From assembly GCF_003634695.1 (NCBI RefSeq), contig NZ_RBWV01000011.1, positions 124,001 to 188,000 on the forward strand: 64,000 bases of DNA. Reading direction: 5' to 3'. The notes under the pieces are model-generated. The model was given only the letters and a program-made list of their open reading frames with translations, ran no database searches and was not told the origin of the DNA. The stretch is from Motilibacter peucedani (GTDB lineage Bacteria; Actinomycetota; Actinomycetes; Motilibacterales; Motilibacteraceae). The position numbers and the translations under genes are program-made. Shown here piece by piece: positions 26,730 to 34,711 of this stretch; position 1 is the stretch's first letter; each line of letters opens with the position of its first letter.

Positions 26730-27799
26730 CCGGCGACGGGGTCGACGAGCGGCGCGACGCGGTCGAGCAGCCGGGCGCAGTAGGCGGCGAGCGGCCCGCG
26801 GCCGCCGCGTCCCGGCGGCACGCCGCGCTCGAACGACACCTCGATGCCGGGCTCGGCGCGCAGCTCGCCGCTGAGCGGCAGCCCCAGCGCGCCGGCGACC
26901 AGCTCGGCGTCGAGGCCGCCTGGCGCGGGCCCGCGCACGACCACCTGGAGCTCGACCGCCGTCGAGCGGACCAGCGCGGCGACCTGGGCGGCGGCGGCCG
27001 CGGCACGCAGCTCGGCGGGCACGACCAGCAGCGCCAGCGTGGCCGCCTCGAGGACGAGCCGGCCCGCTGCGCCGAGGTGACGGGGCAGGTCTGCGACGAC
27101 GAGGTCCGCGTCGCTCCGCACGGCTGCGAGGGCCGGCGCCACGGCCTGAGCCGGCACCTCGAGCGAGCCGTCGCGCTCGCACGCGAGGACGTGCACGCCG
27201 TCGACCACCGCCAGCCGTCGGGTCAGCGCCGACGGGGGCAGGCCGGCGCCCCCGGCGGGCAGCTCGGACCAGCGCAGGCCGGTCGAGCCCTCCGCGCCGA
27301 GCGCCAGCTCGATCCCGCCGCCCAGCGGGTCGGCGTCGACCAGCACGGTGCGCAGGCGGCGCCGGGCACCGGCGCCGGCCAGCGCGCAGGCCAGCGTCGT
27401 GGCTCCCGCGCCGCCGCGTCCGCCCACCACGGCGACGAGGGGGGCCGGCGGCGACGCGCCCGTGGCACCGGCGGTCAGCAGCCCGAGCAGGTGCGCCTCC
27501 TCGCCGGGCAGCACGACCACCGACTCAGCGCCGAGGGCCACGGCGGCGCTCCACGCCGCGGTGTCGCGCTCCTCGGCCAGGGCGACGACGACGCCGCGCC
27601 GGCGGGGCAGCCGGTCGGCCAGGCCAGCGACGCAGTCGGAGCCGACGACGACGAGGTCGGCGGCGAGCCACTCGCCCGGCGACGGAGCCGCGGGCACCAC
27701 GGTGCTCGACAGGCCCGCTGCTTCGGCCAGGCGGCGTACCGGGTCGCCGAGCGACGGGTCGCCGGTGACGACGAGCACGTGGGACGGCGGAGCTGGCAC
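26726..27799 (-). CDS. CpaE/Ssd-like MinD-superfamily protein of the Tad locus
   Basis: 357 residues. The first ~115 form a degenerate receiver-like domain. The second part is a ParA/MinD ATPase: a deviant Walker A VVGGRGGAGATTLACALA (GGAGATT; the signature Lys is missing or shifted, as is common in this family), VLVDADPLGGG, and LVVADLPRHLG. It corresponds to M. tuberculosis Rv3660c (Ssd), which lies at the same place upstream of the Tad genes. GTG with GGAGG 7 nt upstream, and it leads the seven-gene operon. Probable role: positioning the pilus machine; Ssd has also been linked to septum formation. Confidence 0.88.
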   Translation of the reverse strand: MPAPPSHVLVVTGDPSLGDPVRRLAEAAGLSSTVVPAAPSPGEWLAADLVVVGSDCVAGLADRLPRRRGVVVALAEERDTAAWSAAVALGAESVVVLPGEEAHLLGLLTAGATGASPPAPLVAVVGGRGGAGATTLACALAGAGARRRLRTVLVDADPLGGGIELALGAEGSTGLRWSELPAGGAGLPPSALTRRLAVVDGVHVLACERDGSLEVPAQAVAPALAAVRSDADLVVADLPRHLGAAGRLVLEAATLALLVVPAELRAAAAAAQVAALVRSTAVELQVVVRGPAPGGLDAELVAGALGLPLSGELRAEPGIEVSFERGVPPGRGGRGPLAAYCARLLDRVAPLVDPVAG

Positions 27800-27950
27800 G
27801 GCGGGACCTCCAGGCGACGGGCGGGTGCCGAGAGCGTCGCGCGGAGCAGGACGGCGGGTCGAGCAGCGTCCGAGAGCCTGTGGACAGCCAGGGAGACGAG
27901 GGCGTCGACCTGTGGACGACGGACGCCTGCGGGAGCGACGACACGACGTC

Positions 27951-28000
27951 GGAGATGGGACAGCCCCCGCTGGGGGGGGTAGCGGGGGCTGTCCATCTCC
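27951..28000. repeat. Long imperfect inverted repeat with G-run loop
   Basis: Left arm 27951-27971 and right arm 27981-28000 are complementary over about 20 bp with a single bulged G; the loop is eight G plus T. It lies in the divergent Tad/HAD region, not at a gene end, so it is more likely regulatory, or an RNA hairpin in a leader, than a terminator. Confidence 0.8.
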
Positions 28001-28139
28001 TCGCGTCCGGCTCGGGGGGGAGGAGCCGGCTCGCGCGGTGGCCGTTCGGGCTAGGCCCTCACGGTCTCGTCAATCGTGTACCCGAACTGGTCAAAAGGCA
28101 AACGACGCGCCCCGCCGGCGGGAGCCCGCCCCTCGTGCC

Positions 28140-28145
28140 TATCCT
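28140..28145 (+). promoter_or_regulatory. -10 box, leaderless-type start of the HAD gene
   Basis: TATCCT, then 6 nt, then the GTG start at 28152; no Shine-Dalgarno is present. No convincing -35 is seen. Confidence 0.6.
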
Positions 28146-28151
28146 CGAGAC

Positions 28152-29063
28152 GTGGCCGGCTCCTCGGACGTCGCGGACCCCTCGCAGGACGGCTCCGCCG
28201 GCGGCTATCCGCGACGTGCGACCGCTCTGAGCGACGACAGCCGAGACCACGACCGGGACCACGTGCACGGCGGCAGCGGTCGACGCGCGGCCTTCTTCGA
28301 CCTCGACAAGACGGTCATCGCCCGGAGCAGCACGCTGGCGTTCAGCCGGTCGTTCTACAAGGGCGGCCTGCTCACGCGCCGCGGAGTGCTCCGCAGCGCG
28401 TACGCCCAGCTCTCCTACGTCATGGGCAGCGCCGACTCCGACCAGGTCGAGCGCATGCGGGCCTACCTGACCCGGCTGGTCGCCGGCTGGGACGTCGCGC
28501 TGGTCAAGTCGCTGGTGGCCGAGACGCTCCACGAGCTCATCGACCCGATCGTCTACGCCGAGGCGGCCGCGCTGATCGCGTCGCACCGGGCCGCCGGGCG
28601 CGACGTGGTGGTCGTGAGCGCGTCCGGGGCCGAGGTGGTGCGACCGATCGGCGACCTGCTGGGCGCCGCCCACGTCGTCGCCACCGAGATGGTGGTCGAG
28701 CAGGGCCGCTACACCGGGGAGATCGCGACCTACGTCTACGGCGAGGCCAAGGCCGCGGCCGTGCGCCGGCTGGCCGAGCAGGAGGGCTACGACCTCGCCC
28801 GCAGCTACGCCTACAGCGACTCGGTCACCGACCTGCCGATGCTCGAGGCGGTCGGGCACCCGAGCGTCGTGAACCCCGACCGCGGCCTGCGCCGCGAAGC
28901 CGTCGCGCGCGGCTGGCCCGTGCTCGTCTTCACCAGGCCCGTGCGCCTGCGCGACCGCTCCCCCGCGCAGCGCTCGCTGCTCGCGGCGCTCGTCGTAGCC
29001 GCCGTGACCGCTGTCGCGGTGTGGTGGGCGTCGTCGCGGCGGGTCCACCCCGTACCCGCATGA
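28152..29063 (+). CDS. HAD-IB phosphatase (SerB-like), membrane-anchored C-terminus
   Basis: 303 residues. After a ~45-residue disordered Asp/Arg-rich start: motif I AAFFDLDKTVIARSS (nucleophile Asp plus general acid Asp), motif II VVVVSASG, and motif III YSDSVTDLPMLEAVG. C-terminal hydrophobic helix LLAALVVAAVTAVAVWWA. It matches the HAD-IB proteins next to the Tad/Ssd locus (M. tuberculosis Rv3661 position). Start GTG chosen because of the TATCCT box 6 nt upstream. Substrate unknown; phosphoserine-type or lipid phosphate substrates are possible. Confidence 0.9.
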   Translation: MAGSSDVADPSQDGSAGGYPRRATALSDDSRDHDRDHVHGGSGRRAAFFDLDKTVIARSSTLAFSRSFYKGGLLTRRGVLRSAYAQLSYVMGSADSDQVERMRAYLTRLVAGWDVALVKSLVAETLHELIDPIVYAEAAALIASHRAAGRDVVVVSASGAEVVRPIGDLLGAAHVVATEMVVEQGRYTGEIATYVYGEAKAAAVRRLAEQEGYDLARSYAYSDSVTDLPMLEAVGHPSVVNPDRGLRREAVARGWPVLVFTRPVRLRDRSPAQRSLLAALVVAAVTAVAVWWASSRRVHPVPA

Positions 29064-29082
29064 CCCGCACGACCGGGCCCGC

Positions 29083-29637
29083 GTGAAGGCGCAGGGCGCA
29101 CCAGCCGTGCGCGCGACCGCCTCGGCGGCCGTCGTCGTGCTGCTCGTGGGCGGCGGCTTCAAGCTGCTAGGAGGCTCGACCAAGGAGGTCGACCCGCCGT
29201 CGCGGGCGTCGGCGAGCGCCGCACCCGCGGCGGTGGTGGGCGCCGCGGGCGACAGTCCGGGGCTCACGGCGGGCCCGGTGGCCCTGGCCGACGGCGGCGA
29301 CGGCCTGTCGCTCTCGGTCCCGCTGCACAACGGCGACGGGACGGCACTGGTCGTGCGCGGGGTCGAGGGCCTCCCGGCCGGCATGGCGCCGCAGCTGCCC
29401 ACCAGCGGCCTGCGCGTGCCGGGGCACGGTGACGCGACCCTGCGCCTCCGCTGGACCGGGCCCGACTGCGACCGCGCCCGACCCGATCCCGCGGTCGGCG
29501 ACCTGACGTGGACCGGCTCCCAGGGCAGCGCCACGCACGGGGCGCTGCCCAGCGGCACCCTCGACGACGTGGCCTCCGACACCTGGCTCGACACCTGCGC
29601 CGGGCGCCCGAGCGAGGGCGGCGTGCCGCGCGGCTGA
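29083..29637 (+). CDS. Hypothetical exported protein with N-terminal anchor
   Basis: 184 residues. A hydrophobic segment (VRATASAAVVVLLVGGGFKLL) anchors or exports a Ser/Ala-rich linker and a ~100-residue domain with LSVPLHNGDGTALVVRGVEGL and DATLRLRWTGPDCDRARP, beta-rich in appearance and with two cysteines (DC and DTC) that could form a disulfide. No family recognised. GTG start with no clear ribosome site, 19 nt after the HAD gene. Confidence 0.65.
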   Translation: MKAQGAPAVRATASAAVVVLLVGGGFKLLGGSTKEVDPPSRASASAAPAAVVGAAGDSPGLTAGPVALADGGDGLSLSVPLHNGDGTALVVRGVEGLPAGMAPQLPTSGLRVPGHGDATLRLRWTGPDCDRARPDPAVGDLTWTGSQGSATHGALPSGTLDDVASDTWLDTCAGRPSEGGVPRG

Positions 29638-29643
29638 GCGCCG

Positions 29644-30069
29644 CTAGAGCAGCTTGGTGAAGTGGAAGGCCGAGATGGACATCCGCTCGCGCATGTAGAA
29701 CCGGTGCGCGTCGGCGCGCTGCACGCCCGAGTCGAGGTCGAGCGCCGTGCACCCGGCGGCGCGGGCACGCGCCTCCAGCTCGTCGAGCAGCGCCTTCCCG
29801 ACGCCGCTGGACCTCTCACCTTCGGCCGTCACCAGGTCGTCGACGTAGAGCTTGCGCCCCAGCCAGGTCAGCGCCACGACGCGCCAGCCGGCGACGCCGA
29901 CGCACCGGCCCTCGACGTAGGCGGCGGTCAGGCGCAGTCCCTGCGGGTGGCCCTCGGCGTAGACCGACGTGAGGCTCTCGGCGCTCAGGTGCGGGCGGAG
30001 GGCGAGCAGGACGGGCAGCGCGTCGTCGACGACGCGGGGGTCGCCGGGCGCGAGGTCCACGATGTCCAC
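29644..30069 (-). CDS. GNAT-family N-acetyltransferase
   Basis: 141 residues covering one GNAT fold: VEGRCVGVAGWRVV (beta4), KLYVDDLVTAEGERSSGVGKALLDELE (the acetyl-CoA-binding R-x-x-G-x-G/A loop), ALDLDSGVQRADAHRFYMRER near the end. The substrate is not evident. A TACGCT box lies 6 nt before the GTG, a leaderless-type start. Its stop is 6 nt from the convergent upstream gene. Confidence 0.88.
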   Translation of the reverse strand: MDIVDLAPGDPRVVDDALPVLLALRPHLSAESLTSVYAEGHPQGLRLTAAYVEGRCVGVAGWRVVALTWLGRKLYVDDLVTAEGERSSGVGKALLDELEARARAAGCTALDLDSGVQRADAHRFYMRERMSISAFHFTKLL

Positions 30070-30075
30070 AGGCGC

Positions 30076-30081
30076 AGCGTA
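30076..30081 (-). promoter_or_regulatory. -10-like box, leaderless-type start of the GNAT gene
   Basis: On the minus strand TACGCT followed by GCGCCT and the GTG start; no ribosome site is present. Confidence 0.5.
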
Positions 30082-30199
30082 GGCGCGCCGACGTGTACGC
30101 ACAGGCGGCGGACCCTCGCGCACGACCGCGCGCCCGGGCTGGCAGGCTGGGGCCCGGCGGTCTGAGGCGGCCGCACACCTGGCGACGCGAAGGAGCATC

Positions 30200-32185
30200 G
30201 TGAGCGACGGCGACAGCACGGCGGAGCAGGGCCTGTCGAACCTCCTGCACGAGGAGCGCAGGTTCGCGCCCAGCCCCGAGTTCGCGGCCCAGGCCAACGC
30301 GCGGGCCGAGATGTACGAGCGCGCGGCGGCCGACCGGGTCGGCTTCTGGGAGGACCAGGCCCGCGACCTGAGCTGGGACACCCCGTGGGAGACCGCGCTC
30401 GACTGGCAGCCGCCGTTCGCGAAGTGGTTCGTCGGCGGCACGCTCAACGTCGCCTACAACTGCGTCGACCGGCACGTCGAGTCCGGGCACGGCGACCAGG
30501 TGGCGATCCACTGGGAGGGCGAGCCCGGCGACACCCGGACCATCACCTACGCCGACCTCCAGCGCGAGGTGTGCAAGGCCGCCAACGCGCTGACCGAGCT
30601 CGGCGTCGCCAAGGGCGACCGGGTCGCGATCTACCTGCCGATGGTCCCCGAGGCCGTCTTCGCGATGCTCGCGTGCGCTCGGCTCGGCGCGCCGCACTCG
30701 GTGGTCTTCGGCGGCTTCTCCGCCGACGCCCTGGCCAGCCGCATCGACGACGCCAGCGCCAAGCTGGTCATCACCGCCGACGGCGGCTTCCGCCGGGGCG
30801 CGCCCTCGGCGCTCAAGCCCGCCGTCGACGAGGCCGTCTCGCGCACGAGCAGCGTCGAGAAGGTGCTGGTGGTGCAGCGCACGAAGCAGGACGTCGAGTG
30901 GCACGAGGGCCGCGACGTCTGGTGGCACGAGGTGGTCGACCGGCAGCCGGACACCCACGCCTACGAGCCGCACGACTCGGAGCACCCGCTCTACATCCTC
31001 TACACCAGCGGCACGACCGCGAAGCCCAAGGGCATCCTGCACACCACCGGCGGCTACCTCACCCAGGTCGCCTACACCCACAAGTACGTCTTCGACCTCA
31101 AGCCCGACACCGACGTCTACTGGTGCTCGGCCGACATCGGCTGGGTCACCGGGCACTCCTACATCGTCTACGGGCCGCTCGCCAACCGTGCGACGCAGGT
31201 GATGTACGAAGGCACCCCCGACACTCCCGACCGCGGCCGTCTCTGGTCGATCGCGGAGAAGTACGGCGTCACGATCCTCTACACCGCCCCCACCCTCATC
31301 CGCACCATGATGAAGTGGGGAGAGGAGATCCCGGCCGCCCACGACCTGTCGAAGATCCGCCTGCTGGGCAGCGTCGGCGAGCCGATCAACCCCGAAGCCT
31401 GGGTCTGGTACCGCCGGGTCGTCGGGCACGACGAGACCCCTGTCTGCGACACGTGGTGGCAGACCGAGACGGGTGCGCTGATGATCAGCCCGCTGCCCGG
31501 CGTCACGACGCTGAAGCCGGGCTCCGCCCAGCGCCCGCTCCCCGGCATCAGCGCCGAGGTCGTCGACGACCGCGGCGAGCCGGTGCCCAACGGCGGTGGC
31601 GGCTACCTCGTGCTGACCGAGCCCTGGCCCTCGATGCTGCGCGGCATCTGGGGCGACGACACGCGCTACGCCGAGACCTACTGGTCGCGATTCCCCGGCC
31701 GCTACTTCGCCGGTGACGGCGCCAAGAAGGACGAGGACGGCGACATCTGGCTGCTCGGCCGCGTCGACGACGTCATGAACGTCAGCGGCCACCGCATCTC
31801 GACGACCGAGGTCGAGTCGGCCCTGGTCTCGCACCCGAAGGTCGCCGAGGCCGCCGTCGTCGGGGCGACCGACCCCACCACAGGGCAGGGGATCGTCGCG
31901 TTCGTCATCGTGCGCGGCACCGTCGGCGAGGACGAGGCGGCCGGTGCCGAGATCGTGCAGGAGCTGCGCAACCACGTCAGCAAGGAGATCGGCCCGATCG
32001 CCAAGCCGCGCCAGATCATGATCGTGCCCGAGCTGCCCAAGACCCGCTCAGGCAAGATCATGCGCCGGCTGCTGCGCGACGTCGCGGAGAACCGCTCGGT
32101 CGGCGACGTGACGACCCTGGCCGACTCCACGGTCATGGACCTCATCAGCGCGAAGCTCCCGGCGAGCGCGGGCGGCGACGAGTAG
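30200..32185 (+). CDS. acs: Acetyl-CoA synthetase
   Basis: 661 residues, the usual length for AMP-forming acetyl-CoA synthetase. Motifs: [15 protein letters not shown] (phosphate loop), [32 protein letters not shown]-like [14 protein letters not shown] (adenine and acetate pocket Trp), [17 protein letters not shown] (hinge), and [13 protein letters not shown], whose Lys is the acylation-control site in this family. GTG start with AGGAG 4 nt upstream. It activates acetate to acetyl-CoA via acetyl-AMP. Same position as Rv3667 in M. tuberculosis. Confidence 0.97.
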   Translation: MSDGDSTAEQGLSNLLHEERRFAPSPEFAAQANARAEMYERAAADRVGFWEDQARDLSWDTPWETALDWQPPFAKWFVGGTLNVAYNCVDRHVESGHGDQVAIHWEGEPGDTRTITYADLQREVCKAANALTELGVAKGDRVAIYLPMVPEAVFAMLACARLGAPHSVVFGGFSADALASRIDDASAKLVITADGGFRRGAPSALKPAVDEAVSRTSSVEKVLVVQRTKQDVEWHEGRDVWWHEVVDRQPDTHAYEPHDSEHPLYILYTSGTTAKPKGILHTTGGYLTQVAYTHKYVFDLKPDTDVYWCSADIGWVTGHSYIVYGPLANRATQVMYEGTPDTPDRGRLWSIAEKYGVTILYTAPTLIRTMMKWGEEIPAAHDLSKIRLLGSVGEPINPEAWVWYRRVVGHDETPVCDTWWQTETGALMISPLPGVTTLKPGSAQRPLPGISAEVVDDRGEPVPNGGGGYLVLTEPWPSMLRGIWGDDTRYAETYWSRFPGRYFAGDGAKKDEDGDIWLLGRVDDVMNVSGHRISTTEVESALVSHPKVAEAAVVGATDPTTGQGIVAFVIVRGTVGEDEAAGAEIVQELRNHVSKEIGPIAKPRQIMIVPELPKTRSGKIMRRLLRDVAENRSVGDVTTLADSTVMDLISAKLPASAGGDE

Positions 32186-32242
32186 GCGGGGTTCGGGCGC
32201 GTCGCCGCCGGGGTACGCCCGACCACCAGTAGGGGTGCGATC

Positions 32243-32695
32243 ATGTCGACGTCGTACCGCGGTCCAGAGAATGAGGCGCCCGTGTCCCAACCGATCCCGT
32301 CTTCGCCGACCTCGCACGAGCCGTCGCTGGGCGCGCTGGTCGCCTCCGCCACCAAGGACCTCTCAGCCCTTGTGCGCTCCGAGATCGAGCTCGCCAAGCA
32401 CGAGGTCAAGGACGAGGTCAAGCACGGCGTCCTCGGCAGCGCCATGTTCATCGTGGCCGGGTTCTTCGCCTTCCTGGCGCTGATCCTGCTGCTCATCGCC
32501 GCCGCCTACGGCCTCGCGTCGCTGGGCCTCGCCCCCGGGTGGGCGTTCCTGATCGTCGCGGGCGTGCTCCTGCTGGTCGCCGGCGCGGTGGTCTTCATCG
32601 GCATCCGGCAGCTCAAGAAGATCTCCGTTCCGGAGGCGACCATCCGCACCACCAAGGACTCGGTCGCCACGCTGAAGGGCTCGGCGCTCCACTAG
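32243..32695 (+). CDS. Phage-holin-family (actinobacterial superfamily) membrane protein
   Basis: 150 residues. A disordered start, an amphipathic helix (LGALVASATKDLSALVRSEIELAKHEVKDEVK), two membrane helices (MFIVAGFFAFLALILLLIAAAYG and GWAFLIVAGVLLLVAGAVVFIGI), then a short charged tail. This is the chromosomal DUF1469/'phage holin family' type, not a lysis gene. Role unknown. ATG at 32243; a GTG at 32281 is an alternative. Confidence 0.85.
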   Translation: MSTSYRGPENEAPVSQPIPSSPTSHEPSLGALVASATKDLSALVRSEIELAKHEVKDEVKHGVLGSAMFIVAGFFAFLALILLLIAAAYGLASLGLAPGWAFLIVAGVLLLVAGAVVFIGIRQLKKISVPEATIRTTKDSVATLKGSALH

Positions 32696-32791
32696 CTCCC
32701 GCGAGGGCGCTCGGCGCTCCACCGGCCCCCCCGGCGGAGCGCTCGGCGTCGCTCGTCTGTGGGAGGCTTCCCGCATGCGGGAGCGTGGGCG

Positions 32792-33706
32792 GTGAAGGAC
32801 GCGTCGAGCGTCCTGCTCGACGGGCCGTGGGAGCACCGGATGGTGGCCGCCAACGGCGCCCGCTTCCACGTCGCCGAGGCCGGCACCGGTCCGCTGGTCC
32901 TGCTCCTGCACGGCTTCCCGCAGATGTGGTGGACCTGGCGCCACGTCCTGCCCGCGCTCGCGGCCGCCGGCTACCGCGCCGCCGCCATGGACCTGCGCGG
33001 CTACGGCGCGAGCGACAAGACCCCTCGCGGCTACGACCCTGCGACGCTCACCGCCGACATCGCCGGGGTGGTCCGCTCGCTCGGCAGCGCCGACGCCGTC
33101 CTGGTCGGGCACGGCCTCGGCGGGATGCTCGCCTGGACCACCGCGGTCGCGCACCCGAAGGTCGTGCGCCGCCTGGCCGCGATCGCCGCTCCCCACCCGC
33201 TGCGCATGCGCTCGGCCGTCGCCGGCGACCTGCGCCAGCTGCGGCGCAGCCGCCACGTCCTCGGCTTCCAGGCCCCGATGCTGCCGGAGCGCCGGCTGAC
33301 CGAGTCCGACGGCGCCTACGTCGAGCAGCTGCTGCGCGCGTGGGCGGCGCCGGGCTGGCCCTCGGCCGAGGAGGCCGCTGTCTACCGGCAGGCGGTGCAG
33401 GTCGCCGGCGTCGCGCACTGCTCGCTCGAGTACTCGCGCTGGGCGGTCCGCTCGATGGTGCGCCCGGACGGCGCCCGCTACGCCCGTGGCATGCGCGAGC
33501 CCGTGCGCGTGCCGGTGCTCCACCTGCACGGTGCCGCCGACGGCGCGGTGCTGCCCCGCTCGGCGGCCGGCTCGGACCGCTTCGTCGAGGCGCCCTACCG
33601 CTGGCACCTGGTGGCCGGCGTCGGCCACTTCCCGCAGGAGGAGCGGCCGGAGGAGCTCGTACGCCTGCTGCTCGGCTGGCTCGACGACCCCGAGCCCGAC
33701 CGGTGA
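32792..33706 (+). CDS. Alpha/beta hydrolase, epoxide-hydrolase-like, nucleophile replaced by Gly
   Basis: 304 residues. Epoxide-hydrolase-type layout: oxyanion loop LLLHGFPQMWWTWRHVLPAL, GYRAAAMDLRGYGASDK, and HLHGAADGAVLP (acid Asp) and GVGHFPQEERPEEL (His). At the nucleophile elbow the sequence is LVGHGLGGML, where epoxide hydrolases have Asp and esterases Ser; here the codon is GGC. So the triad appears incomplete. GTG at 32792 has GGGAG 8 nt upstream. It overlaps the DUF309 gene (GTGA). Confidence 0.9.
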   Translation: MKDASSVLLDGPWEHRMVAANGARFHVAEAGTGPLVLLLHGFPQMWWTWRHVLPALAAAGYRAAAMDLRGYGASDKTPRGYDPATLTADIAGVVRSLGSADAVLVGHGLGGMLAWTTAVAHPKVVRRLAAIAAPHPLRMRSAVAGDLRQLRRSRHVLGFQAPMLPERRLTESDGAYVEQLLRAWAAPGWPSAEEAAVYRQAVQVAGVAHCSLEYSRWAVRSMVRPDGARYARGMREPVRVPVLHLHGAADGAVLPRSAAGSDRFVEAPYRWHLVAGVGHFPQEERPEELVRLLLGWLDDPEPDR

Positions 33707-34173
33707 CCGAGCGCGACCGCGACGCGAGCGGTCGAGCGGCGAGCGCCCGCCCGCGCGACGAGCTCGGCCGGCCGCTGCCCTACGGGTCGACCGGGGTCGA
33801 GCGGGTGCCCGACGGCCTCGTGCTGCCGCCGCTCGACGCGCTGGCCGAGGCGCAGCGGCTGCTCGACCTCGGCCGGCCCTTCCACGCGCACGAGGTGCTC
33901 GAGGGCTCGTGGAAGGCGGCACCCGCGCAGGAGCGCGAGCTGTGGCAGGGCCTGGCCCAGCTGTGCGTCGGGCTGACGCACCTGGCGCGCGGCAACGCGC
34001 GCGGGGCCCGTGCGCTGCTGCTGCGGGCGGCGGACCGGCTCGACGCGTACGCAGCGCTCCCGCCCCACGGCATCGCCGCCGGCGACCTGGCCGGGTGGGC
34101 GCGAGCCACGGCCGGCGCCGCCGCGCCCGCGGGGGCAGGGACCGTGCCGCGGCTCCGGGGCAGCGGCAGGTGA
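33703..34173 (+). CDS. DUF309 protein
   Basis: 156 residues. The DUF309 core is FHAHEVLEGSWKAAPAQERE followed by LWQGLAQLCVGLTHLARGNARGA, a helical bundle with conserved His-x-x-Glu and Trp. The first 50 residues are proline/arginine-rich and variable. Function unknown. Start and stop overlap the neighbours on both sides (GTGA each), so it belongs to the hydrolase operon. Confidence 0.88.
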   Translation: MTERDRDASGRAASARPRDELGRPLPYGSTGVERVPDGLVLPPLDALAEAQRLLDLGRPFHAHEVLEGSWKAAPAQERELWQGLAQLCVGLTHLARGNARGARALLLRAADRLDAYAALPPHGIAAGDLAGWARATAGAAAPAGAGTVPRLRGSGR

Positions 34174-34430
34174 GGCTGCTGCTGGTCAGCGGCAGCACCC
34201 GGCGCCGCTCGACGAACTCCGGCACGCTGCCCGGCAGCCTGAAGGACCTGCTCGACCGGCTGGTCGGCGGCACCGAGGTGTCGGGCTGCGGTTGCGTGGG
34301 TCAACGTCGCGCCGGCGCAGCGCGGCGGGGGAGCGCTGCGGACGCTGGAGGTGGTGCTCGCCCGCGTCGGCGCTTCGCCGACGACCTGGTCACGGCGCTC
34401 GCCGCACGCAGCGACCAGGCAGAGCGCAGC
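34170..34430 (+). pseudogene. Decayed NADPH-dependent FMN reductase
   Basis: Starts GTGA-coupled with VRLLLVSGSTRRRSTNS, the flavin-phosphate loop of NADPH-dependent FMN reductases. The ~45-50 residues that should follow are missing, and the frame goes straight into GTLPGSLKDLLDRLVGGTE, the second conserved block. Next, AWVNVAPAQRGGGALRTLEVVLARVGA is found in the +1 frame (from 34294), and a C-terminal-like FADDLVTALAA returns in the first frame. One deletion and two small frame changes therefore separate it from a working gene. It runs into the convergent DUF6295 gene. Confidence 0.8.
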
Positions 34431-34700
34431 TCAGCCCGCGGCGCGGATCTCCGGCGGCACGGAGGCGAGCGCCGCCGTGATGGCCGCGACGAGCGCCTCA
34501 GCCGACTCCGCGGTGAGCTCGACCGCCACCCGCGCGGCGGGCCCGGCCGAGCGGTCGGCGAAGTCGATGTTGAGCGTGTGGCCGGCGAGGTGGTGCACCG
34601 GGTGGTCGTAGTAGACGGTCGCCGAGCTCACCGCGAACCACCCGTCACGGCCCTTGCCGCTGCCTTGGATGTCGACCTGCTCCGTGGCGTAGGTGCACAT
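34431..34700 (-). CDS. DUF6295 protein
   Basis: 89 residues, start MCTYATEQVDIQGSGKGRDGW, then VYYDHPVHHLAGHTLNIDF and RVAVELTAESAEALVAAI. The pattern fits DUF6295, small actinobacterial proteins of unknown function often next to dienelactone-hydrolase-type enzymes. The conserved His residues (HPVHH, GH) could bind a metal, which is speculation. Eleven nt downstream of the dienelactone hydrolase gene. Confidence 0.75.
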   Translation of the reverse strand: MCTYATEQVDIQGSGKGRDGWFAVSSATVYYDHPVHHLAGHTLNIDFADRSAGPAARVAVELTAESAEALVAAITAALASVPPEIRAAG

Positions 34701-34711
34701 CGGAGGCCTCC

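Larger units (their letters stand above)
27800..28151. other. Divergent intergenic region between Tad operon and HAD gene
   Basis: 352 nt without a gene. It holds two CCTGTGGAC sequences 31 nt apart (about 27876 and 27907), a long imperfect inverted repeat at 27951-28000, several G-runs of 6-8 and a relatively A-rich stretch at about 28090-28103. It should contain promoters for both sides. Confidence 0.7.

Noticed and set aside
32243-32695. Prophage remnant suggested by the 'phage holin' family name
   Set aside because: No lysin, integrase or structural gene is near; this family is a chromosomal actinobacterial membrane protein.
32770-32781. Palindrome CCCGCATGCGGG just before the alpha/beta hydrolase start
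   Set aside because: Twelve bases of GC-rich palindrome can occur by chance at this composition, and it overlaps the ribosome site region; not enough to call an operator.
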